8,155 bases of DNA, taken from positions 1-8,155 of the forward strand of contig VMCO01000161.1 in the NCBI GenBank assembly GCA_008081325.1, given 5' to 3'. The stretch is from Flavobacteriaceae bacterium. Its GTDB lineage: Bacteria; Bacteroidota; Bacteroidia; Flavobacteriales; Flavobacteriaceae. Under the pieces are notes generated by a model. The model searched no databases. It worked only from the letters and a program-made list of their open reading frames with translations, and was not told the origin of the DNA. The position numbers and the translations under genes are program-made. This document shows, piece after piece, positions 1-6,849 of this stretch; position 1 is the stretch's first letter, and each line of letters starts with the position of its first letter.

Positions 1-1136
1 GTTGCACTTACGAAATACTTGCACTGATTGTTTGTTAGAGGACCTAGTACAAAATCATAATTTTCAAAGTTATTCTCTGATAAAATCTTATCAATTTCTT
101 CTTTATTTAATGCACTATCAAACAAATCCATTTCAACATCGATTCCAAGTTCAGAATACGAGTTGACCGCTAATTCAACCCCAAAAAGAACATCTAAAGA
201 AATGTTCAGAAGTTTATCATTTTTTAAAACGGGGGTGGATTTCTGTATGGAATCATAATCAAAATTATCAAGTCTAAAGGGAAGAATTACTGCAAACTTC
301 TTTTTTTCAAAATTGATAATATTTTCCTGAAGAGATTTTTTTGAAAGATTAATAACATCTTCATTTGCTTTTGTTAAAACAGGAACCTTAATAATGATTC
401 CTTTTTCTATTCTGTCTAAAATTTCAGGATTAAGCTTAATTATTGAGTTTTTGTTTAAGCCTAATTTTTGTTCCAATACGGAAATTTGGATGTTATTTTT
501 AATTTCAAAATAATCTCTGTTTTCTTCAACAGTCTTTAGTTCAACTTCGTTTTTATTTGGTACTGCAATTTTTTGACCTAGTTTCAGTATTGTTCCTATT
601 TGTGGATTCATTTCCTCAAGAAGCTGTATACTTATTCCATATTTATAAGCAATCCTCCATTTACCTTCTTTTGGCTTAACCACGTAAGATTTTAATCTAT
701 TTTCTTTTGAAAGGTTTGATTTTATAATTCTAGGTATTTTAAGGATATTATTTTTACTAATTTCAACACCATCATTATACTTAAGAATTAAGGATTCACT
801 AACTCCATAAATTGATGATATCTGAGCAAGATTTTGTCTTCTTTTAATTTTATGAGATATAAAACTTATATCCTCTAAATCATTATTTTTAGAAATCTTA
901 AAAACTCTGACCAAATCCCCTGTAGATATTTTTTGATCTAAGTCAAGCTCAGAGTGATTAAATCTTGAACTAGTGTAGTTAGAGTTTAGGATAAAGAAAT
1001 CACTTGCGGAAATTTCATAATCGCTTATAAAACTTGAAATCTTTTGATCTTTTTTGACTTCAACAGTTTCAATATTTTGGGAAACAGAATTTAAAAAAAA
1101 TAGGAAAACAAATATTTTAAAATAATTTTTAATCAT
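1..1136 (-). CDS. LysM-repeat protein with periplasmic-binding-like C-terminal domain (partial, C-terminus cut by window edge)
   Basis: An open frame of 378 codons runs from an ATG at 1136 to the left edge without a stop, so the gene continues outside the window. Residues 1-20 form a signal peptide (KNYFKIFVFLFFLNSVSQ), so the product is exported. Three LysM-like repeats follow at about 93-136, 149-193 and 208-252, each with a Y/F-x-h start, an 'IS..YGVS..L...N' core and an 'h.IP/h.VP' end. A more divergent one may lie at 24-80. From about residue 279 the segments FAVILPF, VEMDLFD and DFVLGPL resemble the first half of a type I periplasmic-binding fold, as in branched-chain amino acid receptors and the LpoA/YraM group. 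LysM domains bind peptidoglycan, so a wall-anchored sensor or binding protein is inferred; the ligand is unknown. The start is 3 bp after the guaA stop, which suggests co-transcription and translational coupling. Transporter permease or ATPase genes are not visible, so a real ABC-transport role is doubtful. Confidence 0.85.
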   Translation of the reverse strand, partial: MIKNYFKIFVFLFFLNSVSQNIETVEVKKDQKISSFISDYEISASDFFILNSNYTSSRFNHSELDLDQKISTGDLVRVFKISKNNDLEDISFISHKIKRRQNLAQISSIYGVSESLILKYNDGVEISKNNILKIPRIIKSNLSKENRLKSYVVKPKEGKWRIAYKYGISIQLLEEMNPQIGTILKLGQKIAVPNKNEVELKTVEENRDYFEIKNNIQISVLEQKLGLNKNSIIKLNPEILDRIEKGIIIKVPVLTKANEDVINLSKKSLQENIINFEKKKFAVILPFRLDNFDYDSIQKSTPVLKNDKLLNISLDVLFGVELAVNSYSELGIDVEMDLFDSALNKEEIDKILSENNFENYDFVLGPLTNNQCKYFVSA

Positions 1137-1139
1137 CAG

Positions 1140-2669
1140 CTATTCCCATTCTATTGTTGCGGGAGGTTTTGAACTAATGTCATATACCACTCTGTTTACC
1201 CCCTTAACGCGATTAATAATTTTATTTGAAATGTCTTGTAGAAATTTATACGGTAAATCTACCCAATCAGCGGTCATACCATCAGTGCTTTCAACAGCTC
1301 TTAATGCAACACATTTCTCATATGTTCTTTCATCTCCCATGACACCTACACTCTTAACAGGAAGAAGGATTGCTCCTGCTTGCCAAATTTTGTCGTATAA
1401 GCCTGAATCTTTCAATCCCTGTATAAATATATGATCAACCTCCTGAAGCATTTGAACATTTTCTTCATTTACTTCGCCTAATATACGAATAGCTAATCCA
1501 GGGCCAGGGAAAGGGTGTCTACCTAAAATTTTGTGATTGATATTTAGAGATTTACCAACTCTTCTAACTTCATCTTTAAACAAAAGTTTCAAAGGTTCTA
1601 CTACTTTGAGTTTCATAAAATCTGGAAGACCACCAACATTGTGATGGCTTTTTATAGTAGCAGAAGGACCACCTGTAGCAGAAATACTTTCTATAACATC
1701 GGGATAAATTGTGCCTTGCGCTAACCAGTTGACATTTTTTATTTTGTTGGATTCTTTTTCAAAAGCTTCAATAAAAACCCTGCCAATTATTTTTCTTTTC
1801 TTTTCAGGATCAGAGACACCATTCAGTTCGTTATAAAATTCTTTAGAATAATCTACTCCACTTATGTTCAAATCCATCTCTTTGTATTGATCTAATACAT
1901 CGTTAAATTCGTTTTTTCTAAGCAAACCATTATTTACAAAAATGCAATGTAGGTTTTTACCTATCGCTTTGTGCAAAAGAACAGCCGCAACTGAAGAGTC
2001 TACACCACCCGAAAGTCCAAGAATTACCCTATCATCACCTATTTTATTTTTTAACTCGCTTATTGTTGTTTCTATAAAAGAATCTGGAGTCCATGTTTGA
2101 TCTAGAGAGCTAATTTTAGTTAAAAAATTCTCCAATATTTTTTTTCCTTCAAGTGTATGATATACCTCGGGGTGAAATTGAAGACAGTACACATTATCCG
2201 AAAACTTGTAAGCAACATTTTCAACATCGTCACTACTAGCCAAAAGCAAAGAATTTTTTGGAAGCTTTTTCACTGTGTCACTGTGACTCATCCAAACTTG
2301 GGTATTATTCTCTATACCCTCAAATAAAACTGAATTGTTGTGTGTGAAAAAAAGATTAGCTCTTCCGTATTCTCTAATATTAGAAGCAGCTACTACACCA
2401 CCCATTTCATGTGCTATTAATTGAGCTCCGTAACAAACAGCGAGAGTAGGAAATTTATTTAACAGATTTTTTAAATCGATTCTTGGAGAGTCTGATTCTC
2501 TAACAGAATAAGGGCTACCCGAAAGAATAAGTGCCTTATAAGAATTTAAGTTTTTTGGGATTTTGTTAAATGGATGTATTTCACAATAAACATTTAATTC
2601 TCTTACCCTACGAGCTATTAATTGAGTATACTGTGACCCGAAATCGAGAATTAGTACGTTATTTTGCAT
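1140..2669 (-). CDS. guaA: GMP synthase (glutamine-hydrolysing)
   Basis: This cytoplasmic enzyme makes GMP from XMP, using glutamine as nitrogen donor and ATP, which is split to AMP and PPi. It is the last step of de novo guanine nucleotide synthesis. The 509-residue protein is full length for the family. Residues 1-190 are the class I glutamine amidotransferase domain, with nucleophile Cys79 in AVCYGAQ and catalytic His166 and Glu168 in QFHPE. The ATP-pyrophosphatase domain follows, with the P-loop LSGGVDSS at 219-226. The C-terminal XMP-binding and dimerisation part carries RHPFPGPGLAIR (384-395) and ends in the family's typical KPPATIEWE (501-509). The ATG at 2669 gives the usual N-terminus, which leads into LILDFGSQY. 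It lies 53 bp downstream of bshC and 3 bp upstream of the LysM gene on the same strand, so it is probably the middle gene of an operon. No guanine riboswitch is seen ahead of it. All catalytic residues are present. Confidence 0.98.
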   Translation of the reverse strand: MQNNVLILDFGSQYTQLIARRVRELNVYCEIHPFNKIPKNLNSYKALILSGSPYSVRESDSPRIDLKNLLNKFPTLAVCYGAQLIAHEMGGVVAASNIREYGRANLFFTHNNSVLFEGIENNTQVWMSHSDTVKKLPKNSLLLASSDDVENVAYKFSDNVYCLQFHPEVYHTLEGKKILENFLTKISSLDQTWTPDSFIETTISELKNKIGDDRVILGLSGGVDSSVAAVLLHKAIGKNLHCIFVNNGLLRKNEFNDVLDQYKEMDLNISGVDYSKEFYNELNGVSDPEKKRKIIGRVFIEAFEKESNKIKNVNWLAQGTIYPDVIESISATGGPSATIKSHHNVGGLPDFMKLKVVEPLKLLFKDEVRRVGKSLNINHKILGRHPFPGPGLAIRILGEVNEENVQMLQEVDHIFIQGLKDSGLYDKIWQAGAILLPVKSVGVMGDERTYEKCVALRAVESTDGMTADWVDLPYKFLQDISNKIINRVKGVNRVVYDISSKPPATIEWE

Positions 2670-2687
2670 GTGTAAAAATAGAAATTG

Positions 2688-2707
2688 ATTCTTTAAATAA
2701 AAAGAAT
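2688..2707. repeat. Short AT-rich inverted repeat between bshC and guaA
   Basis: The plus strand has ATTCTTT, a 6-base loop AAATAA, then AAAGAAT: perfect 7-bp arms inside the 53-bp gap. With one G/C pair per arm the hairpin would be weak. It could slightly modulate read-through into guaA or mark an mRNA processing site, or it may be chance in AT-rich DNA. Confidence 0.3.
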
Positions 2708-2722
2708 AGAATTGTATAATTA

Positions 2723-4318
2723 TTAAATTTCAATTATTGAAAATTTTTGATTTAGAGGATCTAAATTATTTTTGACAATATCAATAAAATTTGCACCTTC
2801 ATTAATGTAAAATTCTAAAAAATTAGAAGAACGTTCTTGTAGTTTACCATTAGGGTATATCTGTTTTCTAATTTCTAAAACTCTATTAATTTTTTCTTGA
2901 TGAACTTTCTTTTCAGAACTAATTAATTTTTTTTCAAGCTTCTCCAGACCATTTATTTGCTTTTTTTCTTGAGCATTAAGTGCTCCAATAAAAGATTTAT
3001 CCGTATTCTTAGCTATTTCCTTTAGTTCTGCAAACTGCTTAAATAATTGTTGTTTTAAAGCTGTAAAATCTAATTCTAACTTTGAATAGCCTTTGACTAA
3101 CTTATCTTTTAAAATATTTTCAGGTAAGAATATTTCATCAAGAGTTATATTTAATTTTTTCATTTTTTTTAGAAACTTTTTTTCTAATATTAAAGCAGAA
3201 TTTCTGTTCAAGATAATCGGAAATTCTAAGTCAATACTGTCAAAAACAGACTTTAACTGCATCCAGTATGACACCTCAGCAGGGCCACCAACATAACATA
3301 TGTTTGGTAGGATAAACTCTTGATATATTGGTCTAAATAATACATTGGGTGAGAATTTTTCTGGATAATTATTAATTTCAATTTTAATCTCCTCTAAATT
3401 CCATTTTCTTGATCCACTAAATGTTTCAAAAAAATTACCTTTTTCAATAATTCTTTCTCTTTTTTCTTTTTCGACATAAAAAAGGTTTAATTCTCTTGGG
3501 TATGCTTGAATGTCATAATTTAACTCACTTAATATTTTTAATGATTTTTTTGATTCATTAAAAATTAACTTTTCTGTTACTTCTCTTTTAATTATATCTT
3601 TAAATAGTGCTTTTAAATTTCTATTATTTGCATCAATTATAACTAAACCATATTTTGCAAATAGTGTGTTAACTAATTTCATAGTTGCATTTGATAAATC
3701 CTTAGCATTTAAATAACAGTCTTTTAGTATTGCGATAATTTCAGCTGAATAAGTAGAATCTTTAATCTTATCTTCGAATCTATTGATAAGATCCTCAATC
3801 GCCTCTAGCTTAAATTCACCAACTATACCACTCTGATTAGTTAGCCAAGAAAACTTCTCACCTTTAAAGAAAAAATGATTAATTTCTTCAAAATCATGAT
3901 CCTCACTAGCCATCCAAAAAATTGGCACAAAATTATTGTCAGCATCATTCTTTTGCATTTTTTCACATAAGTTTATCACCGATAATATTTTATACATAAA
4001 ATAAAGAGGACCAGTAAACAAATTTAATTGATGACCCGTGGTAATTGTGTATGTGTTTTTTTGAGATAACTTATTAATATTTTCCTTTTGTTTTTCTGAA
4101 AGTTTGATCCCCTCATACTGATTATTGATCTCCTGAACTAGAGAACTTCTAAACGATTGATTATAGTTTTTTGACTTAGAGTAAACTTGTTTTGTTAAAC
4201 TATCTACACTTGGAAAATTAGAAATTAAATCAGTAAAATGTTTCTTATTTGAATTATAGTCAATAAGTACTTTACTAAAGGCATTTATATCAGTATATTC
4301 AATTTCTCTTAAACTCAT
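2723..4318 (-). CDS. bshC: Bacillithiol biosynthesis cysteine-adding enzyme BshC
   Basis: BshC is thought to add cysteine to glucosaminyl-malate, the last step of bacillithiol synthesis; bacillithiol is the glutathione-like thiol of Firmicutes and many Bacteroidota. Counting from the ATG at 4318, the protein has 531 residues, the usual size. Family blocks are clear: TTGHQLNLFTGPLYF (93-107), PIFWMASEDHDFEEINH (132-148) and FRPIYQEFILP followed by YVGGPAEVSYW (328-352). The C-terminal third (about 380-490) is Lys/Glu-rich with heptad-like spacing, matching the family's coiled coil. A longer frame opens at a TTG at 4327, but that codon lies inside the putative -7 promoter box, so the ATG is preferred. 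The partner genes bshA and bshB are not in the window. The gene heads a leftward cluster with guaA and the LysM gene and is divergent from the M14 peptidase gene. The exact reaction mechanism of the family is not fully settled. Confidence 0.95.
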   Translation of the reverse strand: MSLREIEYTDINAFSKVLIDYNSNKKHFTDLISNFPSVDSLTKQVYSKSKNYNQSFRSSLVQEINNQYEGIKLSEKQKENINKLSQKNTYTITTGHQLNLFTGPLYFMYKILSVINLCEKMQKNDADNNFVPIFWMASEDHDFEEINHFFFKGEKFSWLTNQSGIVGEFKLEAIEDLINRFEDKIKDSTYSAEIIAILKDCYLNAKDLSNATMKLVNTLFAKYGLVIIDANNRNLKALFKDIIKREVTEKLIFNESKKSLKILSELNYDIQAYPRELNLFYVEKEKRERIIEKGNFFETFSGSRKWNLEEIKIEINNYPEKFSPNVLFRPIYQEFILPNICYVGGPAEVSYWMQLKSVFDSIDLEFPIILNRNSALILEKKFLKKMKKLNITLDEIFLPENILKDKLVKGYSKLELDFTALKQQLFKQFAELKEIAKNTDKSFIGALNAQEKKQINGLEKLEKKLISSEKKVHQEKINRVLEIRKQIYPNGKLQERSSNFLEFYINEGANFIDIVKNNLDPLNQKFSIIEI

Positions 4319-4324
4319 AATAAA

Positions 4325-4332
4325 CAAATATA
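4325..4332 (-). promoter_or_regulatory. Putative -7 promoter box of bshC
   Basis: On the minus strand this reads TATATTTG, an exact match to the Bacteroidota -7 consensus TAnnTTTG. Only six bases separate it from the bshC ATG at 4318, so the transcript would start at or just before the start codon. No TTG-type -33 element is found at the expected distance. The assignment rests on the box and its position. Confidence 0.5.
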
Positions 4333-4352
4333 CTGAACTGTATTATTCTTTT

Positions 4353-4360
4353 TATATTTG
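4353..4360 (+). promoter_or_regulatory. Putative -7 promoter box of the M14 peptidase gene
   Basis: On the plus strand this reads TATATTTG, again an exact match to TAnnTTTG. It ends 25 bp before the ATG at 4386, which would give a leader of about 20 nt. No clear TTG -33 element is present. It is the mirror image of the bshC box, 20 bp away. No Shine-Dalgarno sequence precedes the ATG, as is usual in this phylum. Confidence 0.5.
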
Positions 4361-4385
4361 ATGGTCGTATTCTAATCCACTTATT

Positions 4386-6848
4386 ATGAAATCAATTATT
4401 AAATTTTTTATTCTGTTCACAACTGTTATTGATATTAACAGTCAAAACTTAAAATCCCCTTCTGATTTTCTTGGTTATGATATTGGAACTCAATTTTCGA
4501 GACACAGTCAAGTTGTGGATTACTTTGATCATGTGTCAAAAGAAATGAATGAAAACATTTTATTGATTAATTACGGGAAAACTTATGAAAGAAGACCTCT
4601 GTTTTATGCTGTTATTTCATCTAAAGAAAATATAGCAGAAATAGAAAGTATTAGATTAAATAATCTGTCTGCATTAGATGTTAACGAAAATAGATCAAAC
4701 GATAAAGCTATTGTATGGTTGAGTTATAATGTACATGGAAATGAATCATCTTCTACAGAAGCATCTATGCAAACAGTTTATGAATTATTAACAGGGAGAG
4801 CTGAATTATTACAAAATACTGTTGTTATTATCGACCCATGTTTAAACCCTGATGGAAGAGACAGGTATGCAAATTGGTATAATCAAACAAAAACATCACC
4901 CTACAATACAAATAAAATTTCAAGAGAACATATTGAACCTTGGCCTGGAGGAAGAGCTAATCACTATCTATTTGATTTAAATAGAGATTGGGCGTGGATC
5001 ACTCAAATCGAGTCACAACAAAGACTTAGAGAATATCAAAAATGGATGCCTCATGTGCATGTAGATTTTCATGAACAAGGAATAAATGAACCGTATTACT
5101 TTGCACCTGCAGCTGAACCATATCATGAAGTAATTACCAATTGGCAAAGAGATTTTCAATTTATGATTGGAAAAAATAATGCAAAATATTTTGACGAAAA
5201 CGGTTGGCTTTATTTTACTAAAGAAATTTTTGATTTACTATATCCCAGTTATGGTGATACATACCCAACTTACTTAGGTGCAATTGGGATGACTTATGAA
5301 CAAGCTGGTGGAGGCGTTGCAGGACTTGGAATATTGAATTCAGAAGGTAAAAATTTAACCCTTGTTGATCGTGTCAAACATCATACAGTAGCGGGTATTT
5401 CAACGGTTGAAATATCATCAGCAAATTCTGATAGATTAAATAAAGAGTTTGTTAATTTTTTCAAAAATAAAAATAAGAGCACATATTACATTATGAACGG
5501 AGATAGTGATAAAATTGATCAGTTATCAAAATTTCTTAAAAAACATGAAATTGATTTTTATTCTACCAAAGTTCAAAAGTTAAATGCATTTAATTATAAT
5601 AAAAATAAAATAACAAGTTACACAACCACAACAAATGATTTGATTATTCCTAATTCCCAAGCAAAAGGTAAACTTGTGGATGTCTTTTTAGAAAGAACTA
5701 CTAAGCTAAGTGATTCAATGACATATGATATAACAGCTTGGAGTCTTCCGTTTGTTTATGGTGTAAATGCATACAGCACATCTAAAAAAATTGAAACTTC
5801 AGAGTACAAAGAAAATAAAGTAGAAAATATCATAGATGAAGATGCAGTAGCATATGCCAGTATATGGAACCATATGAATGATGCAAAATTTTTATCAAAT
5901 CTGATTGAAAATAAAATCAAGGTAAGATATAATGAAAAAATAATTAGAAACGGAGGTTTGACCTTACCTAGAGGATCTGTCATTATTTATAAAGGTGATC
6001 AGACTGACTTAGTTTATGAAAAAGTATTATTCGAATTAGCTGATAAAAATAACATTAAGCTTCATCCAATTTATTCTGGTATGTCAGAATTTGGTCCTGA
6101 TTTAGGTTCTGATTCAGTGAAACTAGTAAAGAATAAAAAGATTGCAATTTTTTCAGGTGAAGACGGCAGCAATAGAGTATCTTCTCTAAATTATGGAGCT
6201 ATATGGCACTTTTTTGAGCAAGAACTAAAATATCCTTTGACTCATCTCAACGTTGATAACTTTAAAAATATTGAATTGAATCAATTTGATGTATTAATTA
6301 TTCCAAGTGGATATTATGGGTCAATTGGAAATGAAGCTAATCTTGAAAAAATTAGAAAATGGATTTCTAAAGGTGGTAATCTTATTGCTTTTGAAAATGC
6401 TATCAGAATCTTTACTGATAAAGACGGATTTTCTATTAAATTAAAGAGAAATAAGTCTGAAAATAAACAAGAAGACGTAAAATATGAGGACTTAAACAGA
6501 AATAGGATTCAAAATTATCTATCAGGTGCTATATTCAAGATTAATTTAGATAATACTCATCCATTAGCATTTGGATATCCTAACGAATATTATTCTTTAA
6601 AAACATCAACTTCAACTTACGAAAATTTGAAAACAGGCTACAATGTTGGTAAAATTAACGAAGATGATGATTCAACAATAGGATTTGTTGGTGATAAAAT
6701 CAAAAATAAATTTAAAAATTCACTAGTTTTTGGCCATGAGAGAATAGGAAGGGGTAATATAATATATTTCACAGACAATGTGATGTTTAGAAATTTTTGG
6801 GAGAACGGTAAATTATTTTTAGTAAACTCTATTTTTTATGTTAATTAA
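4386..6848 (+). CDS. Secreted M14-family zinc carboxypeptidase-like protein with C-terminal amidotransferase-like domain
   Basis: The 820-residue protein starts with a signal peptide (IIKFFILFTTVIDINSQ, residues 4-20), so it is exported to the periplasm or beyond. Residues about 35-340 are an M14 metallopeptidase domain. They hold the zinc motif HGNE (His117, Glu120), NPDGR at 154-158, the substrate-carboxylate-type NR pair (Asn199, Arg200 in DLNRDW), a third ligand that is probably His229 in VDFHE, and the catalytic-type Glu305 in MTYEQAG. Catalysis is therefore plausible, with removal of C-terminal residues or cleavage of peptides; the substrate is unknown. Residues about 583-670 look like a class I amidotransferase/DJ-1-type fold (KKIAIFSG, DVLIIPSGYYG, WISKGGNLIAF), but no Cys sits at the expected nucleophile position, so that part is probably non-catalytic. 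No type IX secretion C-terminal domain is seen. The gene stands alone between leftward genes. It has its own promoter candidate about 25 bp upstream, and it overlaps the 3' end of rimO by 8 bp. Confidence 0.9.
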   Translation: MKSIIKFFILFTTVIDINSQNLKSPSDFLGYDIGTQFSRHSQVVDYFDHVSKEMNENILLINYGKTYERRPLFYAVISSKENIAEIESIRLNNLSALDVNENRSNDKAIVWLSYNVHGNESSSTEASMQTVYELLTGRAELLQNTVVIIDPCLNPDGRDRYANWYNQTKTSPYNTNKISREHIEPWPGGRANHYLFDLNRDWAWITQIESQQRLREYQKWMPHVHVDFHEQGINEPYYFAPAAEPYHEVITNWQRDFQFMIGKNNAKYFDENGWLYFTKEIFDLLYPSYGDTYPTYLGAIGMTYEQAGGGVAGLGILNSEGKNLTLVDRVKHHTVAGISTVEISSANSDRLNKEFVNFFKNKNKSTYYIMNGDSDKIDQLSKFLKKHEIDFYSTKVQKLNAFNYNKNKITSYTTTTNDLIIPNSQAKGKLVDVFLERTTKLSDSMTYDITAWSLPFVYGVNAYSTSKKIETSEYKENKVENIIDEDAVAYASIWNHMNDAKFLSNLIENKIKVRYNEKIIRNGGLTLPRGSVIIYKGDQTDLVYEKVLFELADKNNIKLHPIYSGMSEFGPDLGSDSVKLVKNKKIAIFSGEDGSNRVSSLNYGAIWHFFEQELKYPLTHLNVDNFKNIELNQFDVLIIPSGYYGSIGNEANLEKIRKWISKGGNLIAFENAIRIFTDKDGFSIKLKRNKSENKQEDVKYEDLNRNRIQNYLSGAIFKINLDNTHPLAFGYPNEYYSLKTSTSTYENLKTGYNVGKINEDDDSTIGFVGDKIKNKFKNSLVFGHERIGRGNIIYFTDNVMFRNFWENGKLFLVNSIFYVN

Positions 6849-6849
6849 C
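6840..6849. repeat. 10-bp palindrome carrying both convergent stop codons
   Basis: GTTAATTAAC is a perfect palindrome. Read on the plus strand it gives Val-Asn-stop for the M14 protein; read on the minus strand it gives Val-Asn-stop for RimO. Both proteins therefore end in VN from the same ten base pairs. Confidence 0.95.

Larger units (their letters stand above)
1..4318 (-). other. Putative operon bshC-guaA-LysM gene
   Basis: Three genes lie head to tail on the minus strand with gaps of 53 bp (2670-2722) and 3 bp (1137-1139). The only good promoter-like box seen is ahead of bshC. The 53-bp gap has only a weak, one-mismatch box (TATTTTTA, about 2672-2679) and a short AT hairpin, so some separate control of guaA is possible. 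Co-transcription is inferred from spacing. Confidence 0.6.

Noticed and set aside
1..1136. Reading this gene as an ABC-transporter amino acid receptor
   Set aside because: LysM repeats, and the absence of permease or ATPase genes beside it in the window, make a transport role unsupported; only the fold resemblance holds.
1177..1434. Plus-strand open frame of 85 codons
   Set aside because: It lies wholly antisense to the conserved C-terminal part of guaA and its product matches no family I recognise.
3093..3296. Plus-strand open frame of 67 codons
   Set aside because: It is antisense to bshC, across the conserved YVGGPAEVSYW block; its Phe/Ile-rich product is typical of a shadow of Lys/Glu-rich coding DNA.
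4319..4327. Upstream TTG start giving BshC three extra residues (MFI)
   Set aside because: The TTG is part of the putative -7 promoter box, and the ATG at 4318 gives a normal family N-terminus.
4319..4385. Small RNA, riboswitch or leader peptide in the divergent intergenic region
   Set aside because: Only 67 bp are available and two promoter boxes account for the visible structure; there is no stable stem or short ORF with a credible start.
5756..5983. Minus-strand open frame of 75 codons with a hydrophobic product
   Set aside because: It is antisense to the M14 gene, and the hydrophobicity comes from reading Asn/Lys/Glu-rich codons in reverse. No start context or family match supports it.
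4386..6848. M14 gene as a recent insertion, because it alone runs rightward
   Set aside because: Its base composition and codon use look like those of its neighbours, and no terminal repeats, integrase, transposase or target duplication is seen at either end.
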